Below are positions 7,532 to 17,773 of a stretch of 64,000 bases of DNA, piece by piece (positions within the stretch are counted from its first letter, which is position 1; each line of letters begins with the position of its first letter). A model generated the notes under the pieces. It did no database searches. It was not told the DNA's origin and was given only the letters and a program-made list of their open reading frames with translations. Where the stretch lies: positions 1 through 64,000 of the forward strand of contig NZ_JXYP01000036.1 in assembly GCF_000964005.1 (NCBI RefSeq), given 5' to 3'. The DNA is from Williamsia herbipolensis (GTDB lineage Bacteria; Actinomycetota; Actinomycetes; Mycobacteriales; Mycobacteriaceae). A program made the translations under genes and the position numbers.

Positions 7532-8419
7532 TCAGGCGGCGCGCGCGACGAGCGACGCCACCCGGGCGATCACCGCGTCGGCGGCCGTGGCGTCGGGGAC
7601 GTCGCGGGCGTTGCGGGTCTGCACGACCAGCAGGATGCGTCGGCCGCCGGGTCCGATGAGGAGCCCGGCGTCGTCGGCGCTGCCGTAGTCGCCGGTCCCC
7701 GTCTTGTCCGCCGTGGTCCACCCTGCGGGCAGATCGGCCCGGAACCTCTTGTCCGACGTGCGGGTTCCGCGCATCCACCCGACGAGCGTGGTGCGATCCC
7801 GCGGGTCGAGACGGGTGCCCACCATGATCGCCCGCAGGCCCGCGGCCCACGCCTGCGGGACGGTGGTGTCGCGGACGTCGCCGGGGAACGCGGTGTTCAG
7901 TGCCGTCTCCTGTCGCACCATCAGCGTGGCCGGTTCGCCGGTACTGCGGGCGAACGCGGTCAGCGCACGTGGGCCGCCGATCGCGGCGAACATGAGGTTC
8001 GCCGCGGTGTTGTCGCTGAGCTGCAGTGCGGCGACGGCGATCTCGGGATAGGTCATGGTCCCGCCGACGTGCTTCCCGGTCTCCGGCGAGTTGGCGACGA
8101 TGTCGCTCGCGCGCACCGGCACCGGCCTGGTCAGCGAGAGGCGTCCGTGGCGTGCGGCGTCGAGGACGGCCGCGGCGAGGTACACCTTCGACATCGACAG
8201 GACCGGGAACCGCTCACCGGCGTTCACCGCCGCGATCACCCGACCCGTCCGCAGGTCACGAGCCCACACCCCGATGGTCGTTTCGGCCTGTTTCGCCGAC
8301 GCCACGATCTGCGCGTCGATCGAGATGGGTTGCGGCGCCGCGCTCGCCGACGCGGCGAGCACCCCCGAGGTCACCGACACCGAGACGAGGACGACGGCGA
8401 GACGACCGAACATGCGCAT
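7532..8419 (-). CDS. Class A beta-lactamase, secreted
   Basis: From the ATG at 8419 the product is 295 residues with a signal peptide (RMFGRLAVVLVSVSVTSGVLAASASA, cleavage near residue 28). All active-site motifs of class A serine beta-lactamases are present: SxxK (SMSK, residues 75-78), SDN (135-137), the omega-loop glutamate in ETALN (171) and KTG (239-241). It should therefore hydrolyse beta-lactams in the cell envelope. It sits between the ltp operon and cyp125, inside the sterol cluster, with no KstR box of its own; this insertion is unusual. An upstream TTG at 8428 is a weaker start. Confidence 0.9.
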   Translation of the reverse strand: MRMFGRLAVVLVSVSVTSGVLAASASAAPQPISIDAQIVASAKQAETTIGVWARDLRTGRVIAAVNAGERFPVLSMSKVYLAAAVLDAARHGRLSLTRPVPVRASDIVANSPETGKHVGGTMTYPEIAVAALQLSDNTAANLMFAAIGGPRALTAFARSTGEPATLMVRQETALNTAFPGDVRDTTVPQAWAAGLRAIMVGTRLDPRDRTTLVGWMRGTRTSDKRFRADLPAGWTTADKTGTGDYGSADDAGLLIGPGGRRILLVVQTRNARDVPDATAADAVIARVASLVARAA

Positions 8420-8458
8420 GGCGAACAATCTGCCATCGCACCGGCGCGGTGTCGAGGC

Positions 8459-9706
8459 TCAGGTGTAACGGACCTGCATCTCCTTGATGCCGTTGATCCA
8501 TCCGTGGCGCAGGTATCGCGGATCGGCGACCTTGGTGATGTCGGGCATGTGGTCGGCGATGGCGTTGAAGATGAGGTTGATCTCCATACGGGCCAGGTTC
8601 GCGCCCACGCAGTAGTGGGCGCCGTGGCCGCCGAACCCCACGTGCGGGTTGGGGTCTCGGGTGATGTCGAAGGTGAACGGATCGGTGAACACCGCCTCGT
8701 CGTAATTGGCGGAGCCGTAGAACATCCCGACCCGCTCGCCCTTGCGGATCTGCACACCCCCGAGTTCGAGATCGCGGCGCGCGGTGCGTTGGAAGCAGTT
8801 GACCGGCGTGGCCCAGCGGACGATCTCGTCGGCGGTCGTCGCGGGCCGCTCGCGCTTGAACAGTTCCCACTGATCGGGGTGGTCGAGGAACGCGTCCATG
8901 CCGCGCGAGATCGCGTTGCGGGTCGTCTCGTTGCCGGCGACGGTCAGCATGATGAAGAAGTAGCCGAACTCGATCTCGTCGAGGGCGAGACCGTCCATGT
9001 CGGCGTGCACGAGCTCGGTGACGATGTCGTGCATCGGGCAGGCCTTGCGCGCCTCGGCCATCTGATAGGCGTAGCCGAGGATCTCCGCGGCCGCGATCTG
9101 ACCGTCGTCGGCGAACTCGGGATCGTCGTAGTTCATCATCGCGTTCGACCACGCGAACAACTTCTGCCGATCCTCCTGCGGCACGCCGAGCAGATCGGCG
9201 ATCGCCTGCAGGGGGAGCTCGACGGCGACGTCGTGGACGAAGTCGCCGACCCCGCCCTTGGCCGCGGCCTCGGTGACGATCTGACGCGCGCGGTCGGCGA
9301 GGCCCTCCTCGAGCGCGTGCACCGCCTTGGGCGTGAACGTCTTCGACACCAGCTTGCGCAGACGCGTGTGCTCGGGCGGGTCGTGGTTGATGACCAGCGC
9401 CTTGGTGATCTCGAGTTGTTCGGGATCCAGGTCGTCGTCGTAGCGGATGATCACGCCGTTGTCGTTGGCCGACCACAGTTCGTTGTTCTTCGAGATGGCA
9501 CGGATGTGTTCGTGCTTGGTGACCACCCAGTAGCCGCCGTCGTGGAAGCCGCCGCCCTTGCCGTCGGCCTGGGCGTTCCACCAGATCGGCGCGGTCTGGC
9601 GCAGCTGCGCGAAGAGCTCGGCGGGGATGCCCTGCTGCAGCAGGTCGGGATCGGTGAAGTCGAACCCGTCGCCGAACACCGGACAGGAATTCTGTGTGCT
9701 GGTCAC
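8459..9706 (-). CDS. cyp125: Cytochrome P450 CYP125, steroid C26 monooxygenase
   Basis: The 415-residue P450 has the I-helix oxygen motif VAGNETTRN near residue 255, ExxR in the K helix and the haem loop FGGHGAHYCVGANLA with the cysteine near residue 358. CYP125 oxidises the terminal methyl of cholest-4-en-3-one to the C26 acid and so starts side-chain degradation. The GTG at 9706 is preceded by GAGGTGG, and the open frame further upstream is not used. The gene is divergent from fadA5 across a KstR-like box, exactly as Rv3545c/Rv3546 in M. tuberculosis. Confidence 0.93.
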   Translation of the reverse strand: MTSTQNSCPVFGDGFDFTDPDLLQQGIPAELFAQLRQTAPIWWNAQADGKGGGFHDGGYWVVTKHEHIRAISKNNELWSANDNGVIIRYDDDLDPEQLEITKALVINHDPPEHTRLRKLVSKTFTPKAVHALEEGLADRARQIVTEAAAKGGVGDFVHDVAVELPLQAIADLLGVPQEDRQKLFAWSNAMMNYDDPEFADDGQIAAAEILGYAYQMAEARKACPMHDIVTELVHADMDGLALDEIEFGYFFIMLTVAGNETTRNAISRGMDAFLDHPDQWELFKRERPATTADEIVRWATPVNCFQRTARRDLELGGVQIRKGERVGMFYGSANYDEAVFTDPFTFDITRDPNPHVGFGGHGAHYCVGANLARMEINLIFNAIADHMPDITKVADPRYLRHGWINGIKEMQVRYT

Positions 9707-9808
9707 TGCGACCACCTCTTCAGATCTGGGTGAACGTGTTGCAGTTTCGATTGAAACACTGTTTGCCCAGCTTGACCATGGGTTGGCGGTGCCGAGATGG
9801 ACTCGAAT

Positions 9809-9822
9809 GGAAACTTGTTCTA
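9809..9822. promoter_or_regulatory. KstR-like operator in the cyp125-fadA5 intergenic region
   Basis: GGAAACTTGTTCTA matches TNNAACNNGTTNNA apart from the first base. It lies between the divergent starts at 9706 and 9870, where KstR binds in mycobacteria and rhodococci. The rest of this 163-nt gap shows no other obvious site. Confidence 0.65.
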
Positions 9823-9851
9823 GTTTTGTCAGACAACCGAGACAGAGATGA

Positions 9852-11036
<1,185 letters not shown>

Positions 11037-11048
11037 GAGACTGTTCCA

Positions 11049-11555
11049 ATGAGTGCCGACAACCGCAGCAGAGACACCCCCCGCGCGAAGCCCGATGCCC
11101 TCGACTCGGCGGCGGTCGGGGCGATCCTCAAATGGGGATCGAGGGCCAACACCGCCCTCTACAAGGCGACCGGCGGTCGGCTCGGCGCGAAGTGGCGCAT
11201 CGGCGGCGGCTTCCGGAAACCGGTACCGGTGTGCCTGCTGACGACGACCGGCCGCAAGAGCGGCGAGAAGCGCACGGTGCCGCTGCTGTGTCTGCGCGAC
11301 GGTGACGCGGTGGTGCTGATCGCCTCGCAGGGCGGCCGGAAGAACAACCCGCTCTGGTACCTCAACCTCGTCGCCGACCCGGACGTGACGATCCAGATCA
11401 AGAACGACACCCGGCGATACGTCGCACGCACCGCCGACCCAGCCGAACGCGAGCGACTGTGGCCGCGATACGCCGAGATCTACGCCGACGTCGACCAGTA
11501 CCAGGAGTGGGCCGACCGCACGATCCCGCTGGTGATCTGCGAACCGGCGGGCTGA
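11049..11555 (+). CDS. Deazaflavin (F420)-dependent nitroreductase / quinone reductase, Ddn-like
   Basis: The 168-residue protein carries the Ddn family core: WRIGGGFRKPVPVCLLTTTGRKSGEKRTVPLLC near residue 51, GGRKNNPLWYLNLVADPDV near 97 and YPDVDQYQEW-like ending YADVDQYQEWADRTIPLVIC. Such proteins use reduced F420 to reduce quinones and nitroimidazoles at the membrane. It follows fadA5 by 12 nt and matches the position of Rv3547 (ddn). The physiological substrate is unknown; a menaquinone role is family knowledge. Confidence 0.87.
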   Translation: MSADNRSRDTPRAKPDALDSAAVGAILKWGSRANTALYKATGGRLGAKWRIGGGFRKPVPVCLLTTTGRKSGEKRTVPLLCLRDGDAVVLIASQGGRKNNPLWYLNLVADPDVTIQIKNDTRRYVARTADPAERERLWPRYAEIYADVDQYQEWADRTIPLVICEPAG

Positions 11556-11636
11556 ATCCGACAATGGTTCGTCGTGGCCGAACGTTTCGGTCACACGTTG
11601 CGGAAACCACGTCGGGGCCGTCGGGGAACGGCCACA

Positions 11637-13019
11637 ATGGCACGGGTGAACTACATGCCACCGACAGACGCCATGTTCCTGCTGGCCGAATCACGCGAGC
11701 ACCCGATGCATGTCGGTGGACTGCAGCTGTTCACCCCGCCCGAGGGTGCCGGGCCCGACTACGTGATGAACATGATCAGCGAGATCCGATCACAGACCGA
11801 GGTCTCCTCCCGCTTCGCGATGCGTCCGGCCGACCCGGTGAGTTCGGTGGGCAACCTGTGGTGGGCGCAGAACGAGACGATCGATTTCGACTACCACATC
11901 CGCCACTCGGCGGTCCCCCGCCCGGGCCGCATCCGTGAGCTGTTCCAGCTGACCTCGCGCTGGCACGGAACCCTTCTCGACCGGCACCGCCCCATGTGGG
12001 AGATGCACGTGGTCGAAGGCATCGAGGACGGCCGGTTCGCGGTCTACACCAAGGTGCACCACTCGTTGTTCGACGGCGTCTCGGCGCTGCGCAACATGCA
12101 GAACACCCTGACCGAGGACCCGAACGACACCGAGCTGCGCGTGCCGTGGACCCCGAAAGAACGTCGCCCCAAGCCCTCCGGCGGCGGTTCGCGGAACCCG
12201 CTCGCGCTCGTCGGCGATGCGTTCTCCCTCGGCACCACCGCCGCCGGTCTCGTACCCGCCGGCCTGAAGATGCTGCGACAGGCCCTCGGCGACCACAACT
12301 TCACCACCCCGCTCGACGCCCCGCGCACGATCTTCAACACCCCCATCGGCGGCGCCCGGCGCTTCGTCGCGCAGTCGTGGGAGATCGAACGGGTCAAGGC
12401 CGTCGGCGACGCCGTGGGCGCGACCCTCAACGACGTCGTGCTCGCGATGTGCAGCGGCGCGCTCCGCCGCTACCTCACCGAACTCGGTGAGCTGCCGGAG
12501 AAGTCGCTCACCTCCATGGTCCCGGTGTCGTTGCGCCCGGGCGAGTCCGCCGACGGCGGCGGCAACGCGGTCGGCGCCGTCATCGCCTCGTTGGCGACCG
12601 ACGTCGACGACCCGGTCGATCGCCTGATGGCGATCCGCGAGTCGGTGCAGGCCTCGAAGAACCTGATGAAGGAACTGAGCCCCACGCAGATCCTGCTGTT
12701 GAGCGCGGTGAACATGTCGGCGCTGGCGCTCTCGCCCGTGCCGGGGTTCGTGAGCCTCACCAAGCCGCCGTTCAACGTCATCATCTCCAACGTGCCCGGT
12801 CCGCAGAAACGCATGTACTGGAACGGTTCTCGTCTCGACGGCGTCTACCCGGCGTCGATCGTCCTCGACGGACAGGCCCTGAACATCACGTTGACGAGCA
12901 ACGACGACCAGCTCGACTTCGGGATCATCGGATGCCGCCAGACGCTACCCAGCCTGCAGCGCCTCATCCATCACATCGAGGACTCGTTGACCGAACTGGA
13001 GAAGGCCGTCTCCGCCTGA
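11637..13019 (+). CDS. Wax ester synthase / diacylglycerol acyltransferase (WS/DGAT)
   Basis: The 460-residue protein from ATG 11637 contains the acyltransferase active-site motif HHSLFDG near residue 140 and the family signatures PLNDVV-like ATLNDVVLAMCSGALRRYL near 263 and NVIISNVPGPQ near 380. WS/DGAT enzymes transfer fatty acyl groups from CoA to diacylglycerol or long-chain alcohols to make storage lipid. It lies 81 nt behind the ddn-like gene and may be co-transcribed with fadA5, which would link sterol breakdown to lipid storage; that link is inference. Confidence 0.9.
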   Translation: MARVNYMPPTDAMFLLAESREHPMHVGGLQLFTPPEGAGPDYVMNMISEIRSQTEVSSRFAMRPADPVSSVGNLWWAQNETIDFDYHIRHSAVPRPGRIRELFQLTSRWHGTLLDRHRPMWEMHVVEGIEDGRFAVYTKVHHSLFDGVSALRNMQNTLTEDPNDTELRVPWTPKERRPKPSGGGSRNPLALVGDAFSLGTTAAGLVPAGLKMLRQALGDHNFTTPLDAPRTIFNTPIGGARRFVAQSWEIERVKAVGDAVGATLNDVVLAMCSGALRRYLTELGELPEKSLTSMVPVSLRPGESADGGGNAVGAVIASLATDVDDPVDRLMAIRESVQASKNLMKELSPTQILLLSAVNMSALALSPVPGFVSLTKPPFNVIISNVPGPQKRMYWNGSRLDGVYPASIVLDGQALNITLTSNDDQLDFGIIGCRQTLPSLQRLIHHIEDSLTELEKAVSA

Positions 13020-13064
13020 CGCGACACCCCTCGGCGGCCGGCGCGGCTGATCTACGATGACGCC

Positions 13065-13727
13065 ATGACCGATCATGATCGTGCCGCGACCCGTCGCGAG
13101 ATCACCACTGCCCTGTCGTCCGCATTCGAGCGTCGCCACGAGGTGCTCGACGCCATCGTCGACGCGCCCGACCGCGCCGCGTCGGTGACCGCCATCGCCG
13201 CCCTGTTGTCGGTGTCGCCCCTCGGCGCCGAGGCCGTGATGGGAATGTCGTTCGAGCAGTTGACCGTCGAGGCCCGGCGCGCCAACCAGGCGGAGCTCGA
13301 GGACCTCGACAGCCGGCTCACCTTCACCCTCGCCGAGCGTCCCGCGGCGACCGGCGACTCGGTCACGCTGCGGCAGTTCGACACCTCGGCCGACGCAGAT
13401 CTGTTCTCTGCGCGCACCGCCGAGATCGGTGCCGCCGGCGACGGGTCGGGCAAGCCCGCGGCCGGCCTCGACGACGAGATCGCCTCCGCCTCGGATCGCA
13501 TGTTCGCCGAGGAGGCGGCGTGGTTCGTCGCGCACGAGGGCTCGGAGAAGATCGGCCTGGTGTTCGGTGAGCTGGTCGACGGCGAGGTCAACGTCCGCAT
13601 CTGGATCCGCCCCGAACATCGCAAGAAGGGTTACGGCACAGCCGCTCTGCGCGCGTCGCGGTCGGAGATGGCGTCGCAGTTCCCCGGCGTCCCGATGGTG
13701 GTCCGCGCACCGGGCGCCCAGGCCTGA
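13065..13727 (+). CDS. GNAT-type acetyltransferase with a gyrase-A-like N-terminal segment
   Basis: The 220-residue protein has two parts. Residues about 8-80 (ITTALSSAFERRHEVLDAIVDAPDRAASVTAIAALLSVSP, then AEAVMGMSFEQLTVEARRANQAELEDLD) resemble the helical segment of type II topoisomerase A subunits. The C-terminal part (FVAHEGSEKIGLVFGELVDGEVNVRIWIRPEHRKKGYGTAAL) is a GNAT fold with the acetyl-CoA loop RKKGYGTAAL. The target is unknown. It follows the wax ester synthase by 45 nt and is tightly followed by a DUF1304 gene. Confidence 0.7.
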   Translation: MTDHDRAATRREITTALSSAFERRHEVLDAIVDAPDRAASVTAIAALLSVSPLGAEAVMGMSFEQLTVEARRANQAELEDLDSRLTFTLAERPAATGDSVTLRQFDTSADADLFSARTAEIGAAGDGSGKPAAGLDDEIASASDRMFAEEAAWFVAHEGSEKIGLVFGELVDGEVNVRIWIRPEHRKKGYGTAALRASRSEMASQFPGVPMVVRAPGAQA

Positions 13728-13728
13728 C

Positions 13729-14097
13729 GTGCCCGTCGCCGCCGCGGTCTTCGCGGCGCTGGCCGCGGTCCTGCACGTCGCCATCTTCGTGATGGAGTCC
13801 GTGCTGTGGACGCGACCGGCCGTCTACCGTCGGTTCGGCCTCGCCTCCGCCGACGAAGCCGCGGCCACCCAGTCGATGGCCTACAACCAGGGCTTCTACA
13901 ACCTCTTCCTCGCCCTGGGCATCGTCATCGGCATCGCGGTGGGCGGCAGCGTCGGCACCGCACTCGTGGTCTTCTGCTGCGCGTGCATCGTCGCGGCGGC
14001 GGCAGTACTGCTCACGACAGGACTGTCGTATCTGCGCGCCGCCGCGACGCAGGCGGTGTTCGCCGTCGTCGCACTGGTGCTGTTCGCGGTCCTGTAG
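13729..14097 (+). CDS. DUF1304 family membrane protein
   Basis: The 122-residue protein begins with GTG at 13729, one base after the preceding stop. It has four hydrophobic segments and the family's conserved first half, HVAIFVMESVLWTRP and NQGFYNLFLALGI. DUF1304 proteins are small inner-membrane proteins of unknown function. It converges on katG, whose stop is only 6 nt away. Confidence 0.85.
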   Translation: MPVAAAVFAALAAVLHVAIFVMESVLWTRPAVYRRFGLASADEAAATQSMAYNQGFYNLFLALGIVIGIAVGGSVGTALVVFCCACIVAAAAVLLTTGLSYLRAAATQAVFAVVALVLFAVL

Positions 14098-14103
14098 ACC
14101 CGT

Positions 14104-16374
14104 TCAGCCCTTCACGACGTCGTAGCGGTCGGACATCATCACCTTGTCCCACACCGCGACGAAGTCGTGCACGAAGCGCTCCTGGCCGTCGCTGCCGGCG
14201 TAGACCTCGGCGACCGCGCGCAGTTGCGAGTTCGACCCGAACAGCAGGTCGTTGCGTGAGGCCTGGAACCGGGTCTCACCGGTGTCGCGGTCGTCGACGG
14301 TGAACGCCGTCGGACCCGACGCACCGTCGGATCCCGCGACCGGGTTCCACACGTAGTCCATGCTCGTCACCGCGTCGAAGAAGTCGGTGCTCAACGTCCC
14401 GACGCGGTCGGTGAAGACACCCGTCGACGAGCCGTCGTGGTTGCAGCCGAGCACCCGGAGGCCTCCGGTGAGTGCCACCCACTGCGGCGCCGAGAGGTCC
14501 AGGAGGGCGGCCCGGTCGAGGAACATGCGCTCGGGCGCCACCGACGACACCGAGTGGTAGTCGGGCAGCACGTAGTTGCGGAACCCGTCGACGACCGGTG
14601 CGAGCCACGCGAATTGCTGGGGATCGGTCTGTTCCTGGGAGGCGTCGACACGACCCGGCGTGAACGGCACCGTGACGGTCACACCCGCGTCGGCGGCAGC
14701 CTTCTCCACGGCTACACAGCCCGCGAGCACGATGAGATCGGCCAGACTGACCGACGTACCGCTCGACCCCTTGATCTCCCGGAGCTTCGCGACAACGTCG
14801 ACGGTGCGGGCGTTGACGGCCCAGTCCTTCTGCGGCGCCAACGCCAGGCGGGCGCCGTTCGCGCCGCCGCGCTTGTCGGAGATGCGGAAGGTGACCGCCG
14901 ACGAGAACGCCGTGTACGCGAGGTCGGACACCGACAGCCCCGACGCCCCGATGGCCTGCTTGAGGGCGGCGATGTCGGAGTCGCCGAGCGCCGGGCCGTC
15001 GGCGGCGGGCAGCGGGTCCTGCCAGGAGAAGTCGTCGGCGGGCACCTCGGGGCCGAGGTAGCGCGCCTTCGGTCCCATGTCGCGGTGGGTCAGCTTGAAC
15101 CACGCCTTCGAGAACTGCTCGGTGAAGTAGTCGAAATCGGACAGGAACCGTTGGCAGATCTCGCGATACACCGGGTCGACCTTGAGGGCGATGTCGCTCG
15201 TCATCATCATGAGCGGTTCACTGCGGCCTTCGATGTGGGCGTCGGGGGTCTTCGGCGCGTCCGGGTCGACCGGCGTCCACTGCAGCGCGCCGGCGGGACT
15301 CTGCGTCTTCTCCCACTCGAAGCCGAAGAGGTTCTCCAGGTACGTGTTGTCCCACTGCGTCGGGTTCTGGGTCCACGAGCCCTCGATGCCGTTGGTCATC
15401 GTGTTCTCGCCGTTGCCCGCACCGCGCGGGTTGTGCCAGCCGAGGCCCATGGCCTCGATGGGGGCGATGTCCGGCGGCGCGCCGATCTCCTCGGACGGCA
15501 CCTTCCCGTGGCTCTTGCCGAACGCGTGTCCGCCGGCGATCAGCGCGACCGTCTCCTCGTCGTTCATCGCCATGCGGCCGAAGGTGATCCGGATGTCGAC
15601 GGCCGAGGCGGCGGGATCACCCTCCTGATTCGGACCCTCGGGGTTCACGTAGATCAGGGCCTGGTGCGACGCGGCGAGCGGCTGCTCGAGCTCGTAGTCG
15701 GCATCGCCGGGCTGACCGGTCCAGCGCTTGCTGCGGTCGACCATGGCGTCGTACGACTCGGGACTGGTGTTGTCGATCCACTCCGCACCCCAGTAGGTGG
15801 CGTCGTCGGCCTCCCACGCGTCGCGGCGACCGCCGCCGAATCCGTAGGTGGGGAAACCCATGATCTCCAGCGAACAGTTGCCGGCGAGGATCATGAGGTC
15901 GGCCCACGACAGCGCGTTGCCGTACTTCTTCTTGATCGGCCACAGCAGGCGACGGGACTTGTCGGTGTTGCCGTTGTCCCACCAGCTGCTGATCGGCGCG
16001 AAGCGTTGCAGCGCCTGCCCGGCACCACCGCGACCGTCGGCGATGCGATAGGTGCCCGCGGAGTGCCAGGCCATGCGGATCATCTGCGGGCCGTAGTTGC
16101 CGTAGTCCGACGGCCACCACGACACCGAGGTCGTCAGGAATGCCTTGATCTCGGACTTGAGCGCCTCGAGGTCGATGGCGGTGAAGGCGGCCTCGTAATC
16201 GAAGTCACGCAACGGGTTCGCGGCCGGGCCGTCGGCGTGGAGCTGCTCGACGCGCAGACGGTCGGGGTACCAGTCCGACAACGTGGGCTTCGAGGTCTCC
16301 GCCCCGCCGATCGTGTTGCCACCGAAGGGACACTTCCCCTCGAGGACCTCGGAGTATTCGGAGTAGGTGGTCAT
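14104..16374 (-). CDS. katG: Catalase-peroxidase KatG
   Basis: The 756-residue bifunctional haem enzyme removes hydrogen peroxide and peroxidises small substrates. The distal motif [12 protein letters not shown] (Arg, Trp, His) is near residue 102, the tyrosine of the Met-Tyr-Trp adduct in IYVNPEGPN near 228, the methionine in [10 protein letters not shown] near 254 and the proximal histidine in [11 protein letters not shown] near 268. Both the active N-terminal and the inactive C-terminal peroxidase domains are present. The ATG at 16374 is preceded by GAGAGG; no furA gene is adjacent. It could protect against peroxide made by sterol acyl-CoA oxidation, which is inference. Confidence 0.96.
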   Translation of the reverse strand: MTTYSEYSEVLEGKCPFGGNTIGGAETSKPTLSDWYPDRLRVEQLHADGPAANPLRDFDYEAAFTAIDLEALKSEIKAFLTTSVSWWPSDYGNYGPQMIRMAWHSAGTYRIADGRGGAGQALQRFAPISSWWDNGNTDKSRRLLWPIKKKYGNALSWADLMILAGNCSLEIMGFPTYGFGGGRRDAWEADDATYWGAEWIDNTSPESYDAMVDRSKRWTGQPGDADYELEQPLAASHQALIYVNPEGPNQEGDPAASAVDIRITFGRMAMNDEETVALIAGGHAFGKSHGKVPSEEIGAPPDIAPIEAMGLGWHNPRGAGNGENTMTNGIEGSWTQNPTQWDNTYLENLFGFEWEKTQSPAGALQWTPVDPDAPKTPDAHIEGRSEPLMMMTSDIALKVDPVYREICQRFLSDFDYFTEQFSKAWFKLTHRDMGPKARYLGPEVPADDFSWQDPLPAADGPALGDSDIAALKQAIGASGLSVSDLAYTAFSSAVTFRISDKRGGANGARLALAPQKDWAVNARTVDVVAKLREIKGSSGTSVSLADLIVLAGCVAVEKAAADAGVTVTVPFTPGRVDASQEQTDPQQFAWLAPVVDGFRNYVLPDYHSVSSVAPERMFLDRAALLDLSAPQWVALTGGLRVLGCNHDGSSTGVFTDRVGTLSTDFFDAVTSMDYVWNPVAGSDGASGPTAFTVDDRDTGETRFQASRNDLLFGSNSQLRAVAEVYAGSDGQERFVHDFVAVWDKVMMSDRYDVVKG

Positions 16375-16496
16375 GGCGCGAACCTCTCGTGGAGCGATGG
16401 AAGTCGGGGGGCTTGCTTCCATTCATACTCATCCGCGCGCGGCTGGGTGAGGAAAGTTGCGACCCTGTGCCCGAGGTATCGGTTCGGACACAGCGC

Positions 16497-16856
16497 CTAG
16501 CGGCGGCGCGGCATCGAGATGCGTGCGGTGATCCGGGTGATCGCGCCGTCGGCGTCGAGATCGAATCGTTCACGCACCCGCGCGGCGAGTCCGAGTGCCA
16601 CGACCACCTGGAAGTCGGCGTGCACCGCACGATCGCGCTCCGCGATCTCGGCGATCTCGACTCGTTTGATTACCCGATACTTCCGGCTGCGGTCGAGATC
16701 GCGGATGATCGCGGGCCCGCTCGATCCGGTGGGTATGCCGTTCTCGACGCGACGACACCCGTCGGCGAGACGGACCGCCGACACATCGTGACTGGCCAGC
16801 GCCTCGATGTAGGCGCGCGCCGCATCGACCGCCGGCGTGGTCGAGGGCGGGGTCAC
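16497..16856 (-). CDS. NTF2-like (SnoaL-type) protein in the SDR operon
   Basis: The 119-residue protein starts with GTG at 16856, overlapping the SDR stop as GTGA. It shows the NTF2-like pattern: AARAYIEALASHDVSAVRLADGCRRVENG, then SSGPAIIRDLDRS and alternating beta strands ending ADGAITRITARISMPRRR. It is probably translated together with the two SDRs upstream and may act on a ring-degradation intermediate. No catalytic residue can be assigned with confidence. Confidence 0.72.
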   Translation of the reverse strand: MTPPSTTPAVDAARAYIEALASHDVSAVRLADGCRRVENGIPTGSSGPAIIRDLDRSRKYRVIKRVEIAEIAERDRAVHADFQVVVALGLAARVRERFDLDADGAITRITARISMPRRR

Positions 16857-17773
16857 CGGGCTCCGTACACCGGGAACGGTGCCGGCGCCTCGGCGAGGAT
16901 CTCCGCGACCACGGGACCGAGCTCGGCGGGATCCCACCGGGAACCCTTGTCACGCAGCGCACTGCGTTGCCACCCGTCGCTGACCGACACCGTGCCGCCC
17001 TCCACCTCGAACACGCGACCGGTGACGTCGCGCGATTCCGGCGAGCCGAGCCACACGACGAGCGGAGAGACGTTGGCCGGGTCCATCGTGTCGAACGAGC
17101 CGTCGGTCGGCGGGGCCATCTGGGCGGCCATCGCCTCCCCGGCACTGGTGGTCATACGGGTGCGGGCCGACGGCGCGATCGCGTTGACCGTGATCCCGTA
17201 GCCACCGAGTTCGGCGGCGGCCTGAATGGTCATCTGCGCGATCGCGGCCTTCGCCGCGGCGTAGTTGCCCTGTCCCACCGAGCCGTACAGGCCGGCCCCC
17301 GACGAGGTGTTGACGATGCGTGCCTCGCGCTGCGCGCCGGCCTTCGACTGTTCGCGCCAGTAGGCCGCGGCGTGACGCAGCATCGCGAAGTGTCCCTTGA
17401 GATGGACGCGGATGACGTCGTCGAAGTCGTTCTCGCTCATCGACACCAGCATCTTGTCGCGCAGGAAACCGGCGTTGTTCACGAGGATGTCGAGCGCCCC
17501 GAACTCCTCGACCGCCTGGGCCACGAGGTGGGCGGCGCCCTCCCAGCTCGCGACGTCGTCGCCGTTCACCACGGCCTCACCACCGGCCGCGACGATCTCC
17601 GCGACGACCTGCTCTGCGGGGGACTCCCCTGTCCTGCTGCCGTCGAGGCCGGCGCCGATGTCGTTGACGACCACCTTCGCGCCGCTCGCGGCGAAGGCGA
17701 GTGCGTGCTCGCGGCCGATACCGCGGCCGGCGCCGGTGACGATCGCGACGCGTCCGGAATTGATCGTGCTCAT
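16853..17773 (-). CDS. Short-chain dehydrogenase/reductase (Rv3548c-like)
   Basis: The 306-residue SDR has the NAD-binding motif TGAGRGIGREHA near residue 14, NNAGFLRD near 93, the catalytic serine and YxxxK in SSGAGLYGSVGQGNYAAAKAA near 150-167, and a C-terminal extension ending VYGAR. It resembles the HSD17B4-type hydroxyacyl-CoA dehydrogenases. The ATG at 17773 overlaps the preceding stop as ATGA. With the SDR upstream and echA20 divergent, the arrangement matches Rv3548c-Rv3549c/Rv3550 of the KstR2 regulon. Confidence 0.88.
   Translation of the reverse strand: MSTINSGRVAIVTGAGRGIGREHALAFAASGAKVVVNDIGAGLDGSRTGESPAEQVVAEIVAAGGEAVVNGDDVASWEGAAHLVAQAVEEFGALDILVNNAGFLRDKMLVSMSENDFDDVIRVHLKGHFAMLRHAAAYWREQSKAGAQREARIVNTSSGAGLYGSVGQGNYAAAKAAIAQMTIQAAAELGGYGITVNAIAPSARTRMTTSAGEAMAAQMAPPTDGSFDTMDPANVSPLVVWLGSPESRDVTGRVFEVEGGTVSVSDGWQRSALRDKGSRWDPAELGPVVAEILAEAPAPFPVYGAR

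Noticed and set aside
14437-16500. Long plus-strand open frame of 687 codons opposite katG
   Set aside because: Its product is Arg/Val-rich with no domain features and lies fully antisense to a complete KatG with all motifs; it is a GC-driven shadow frame.
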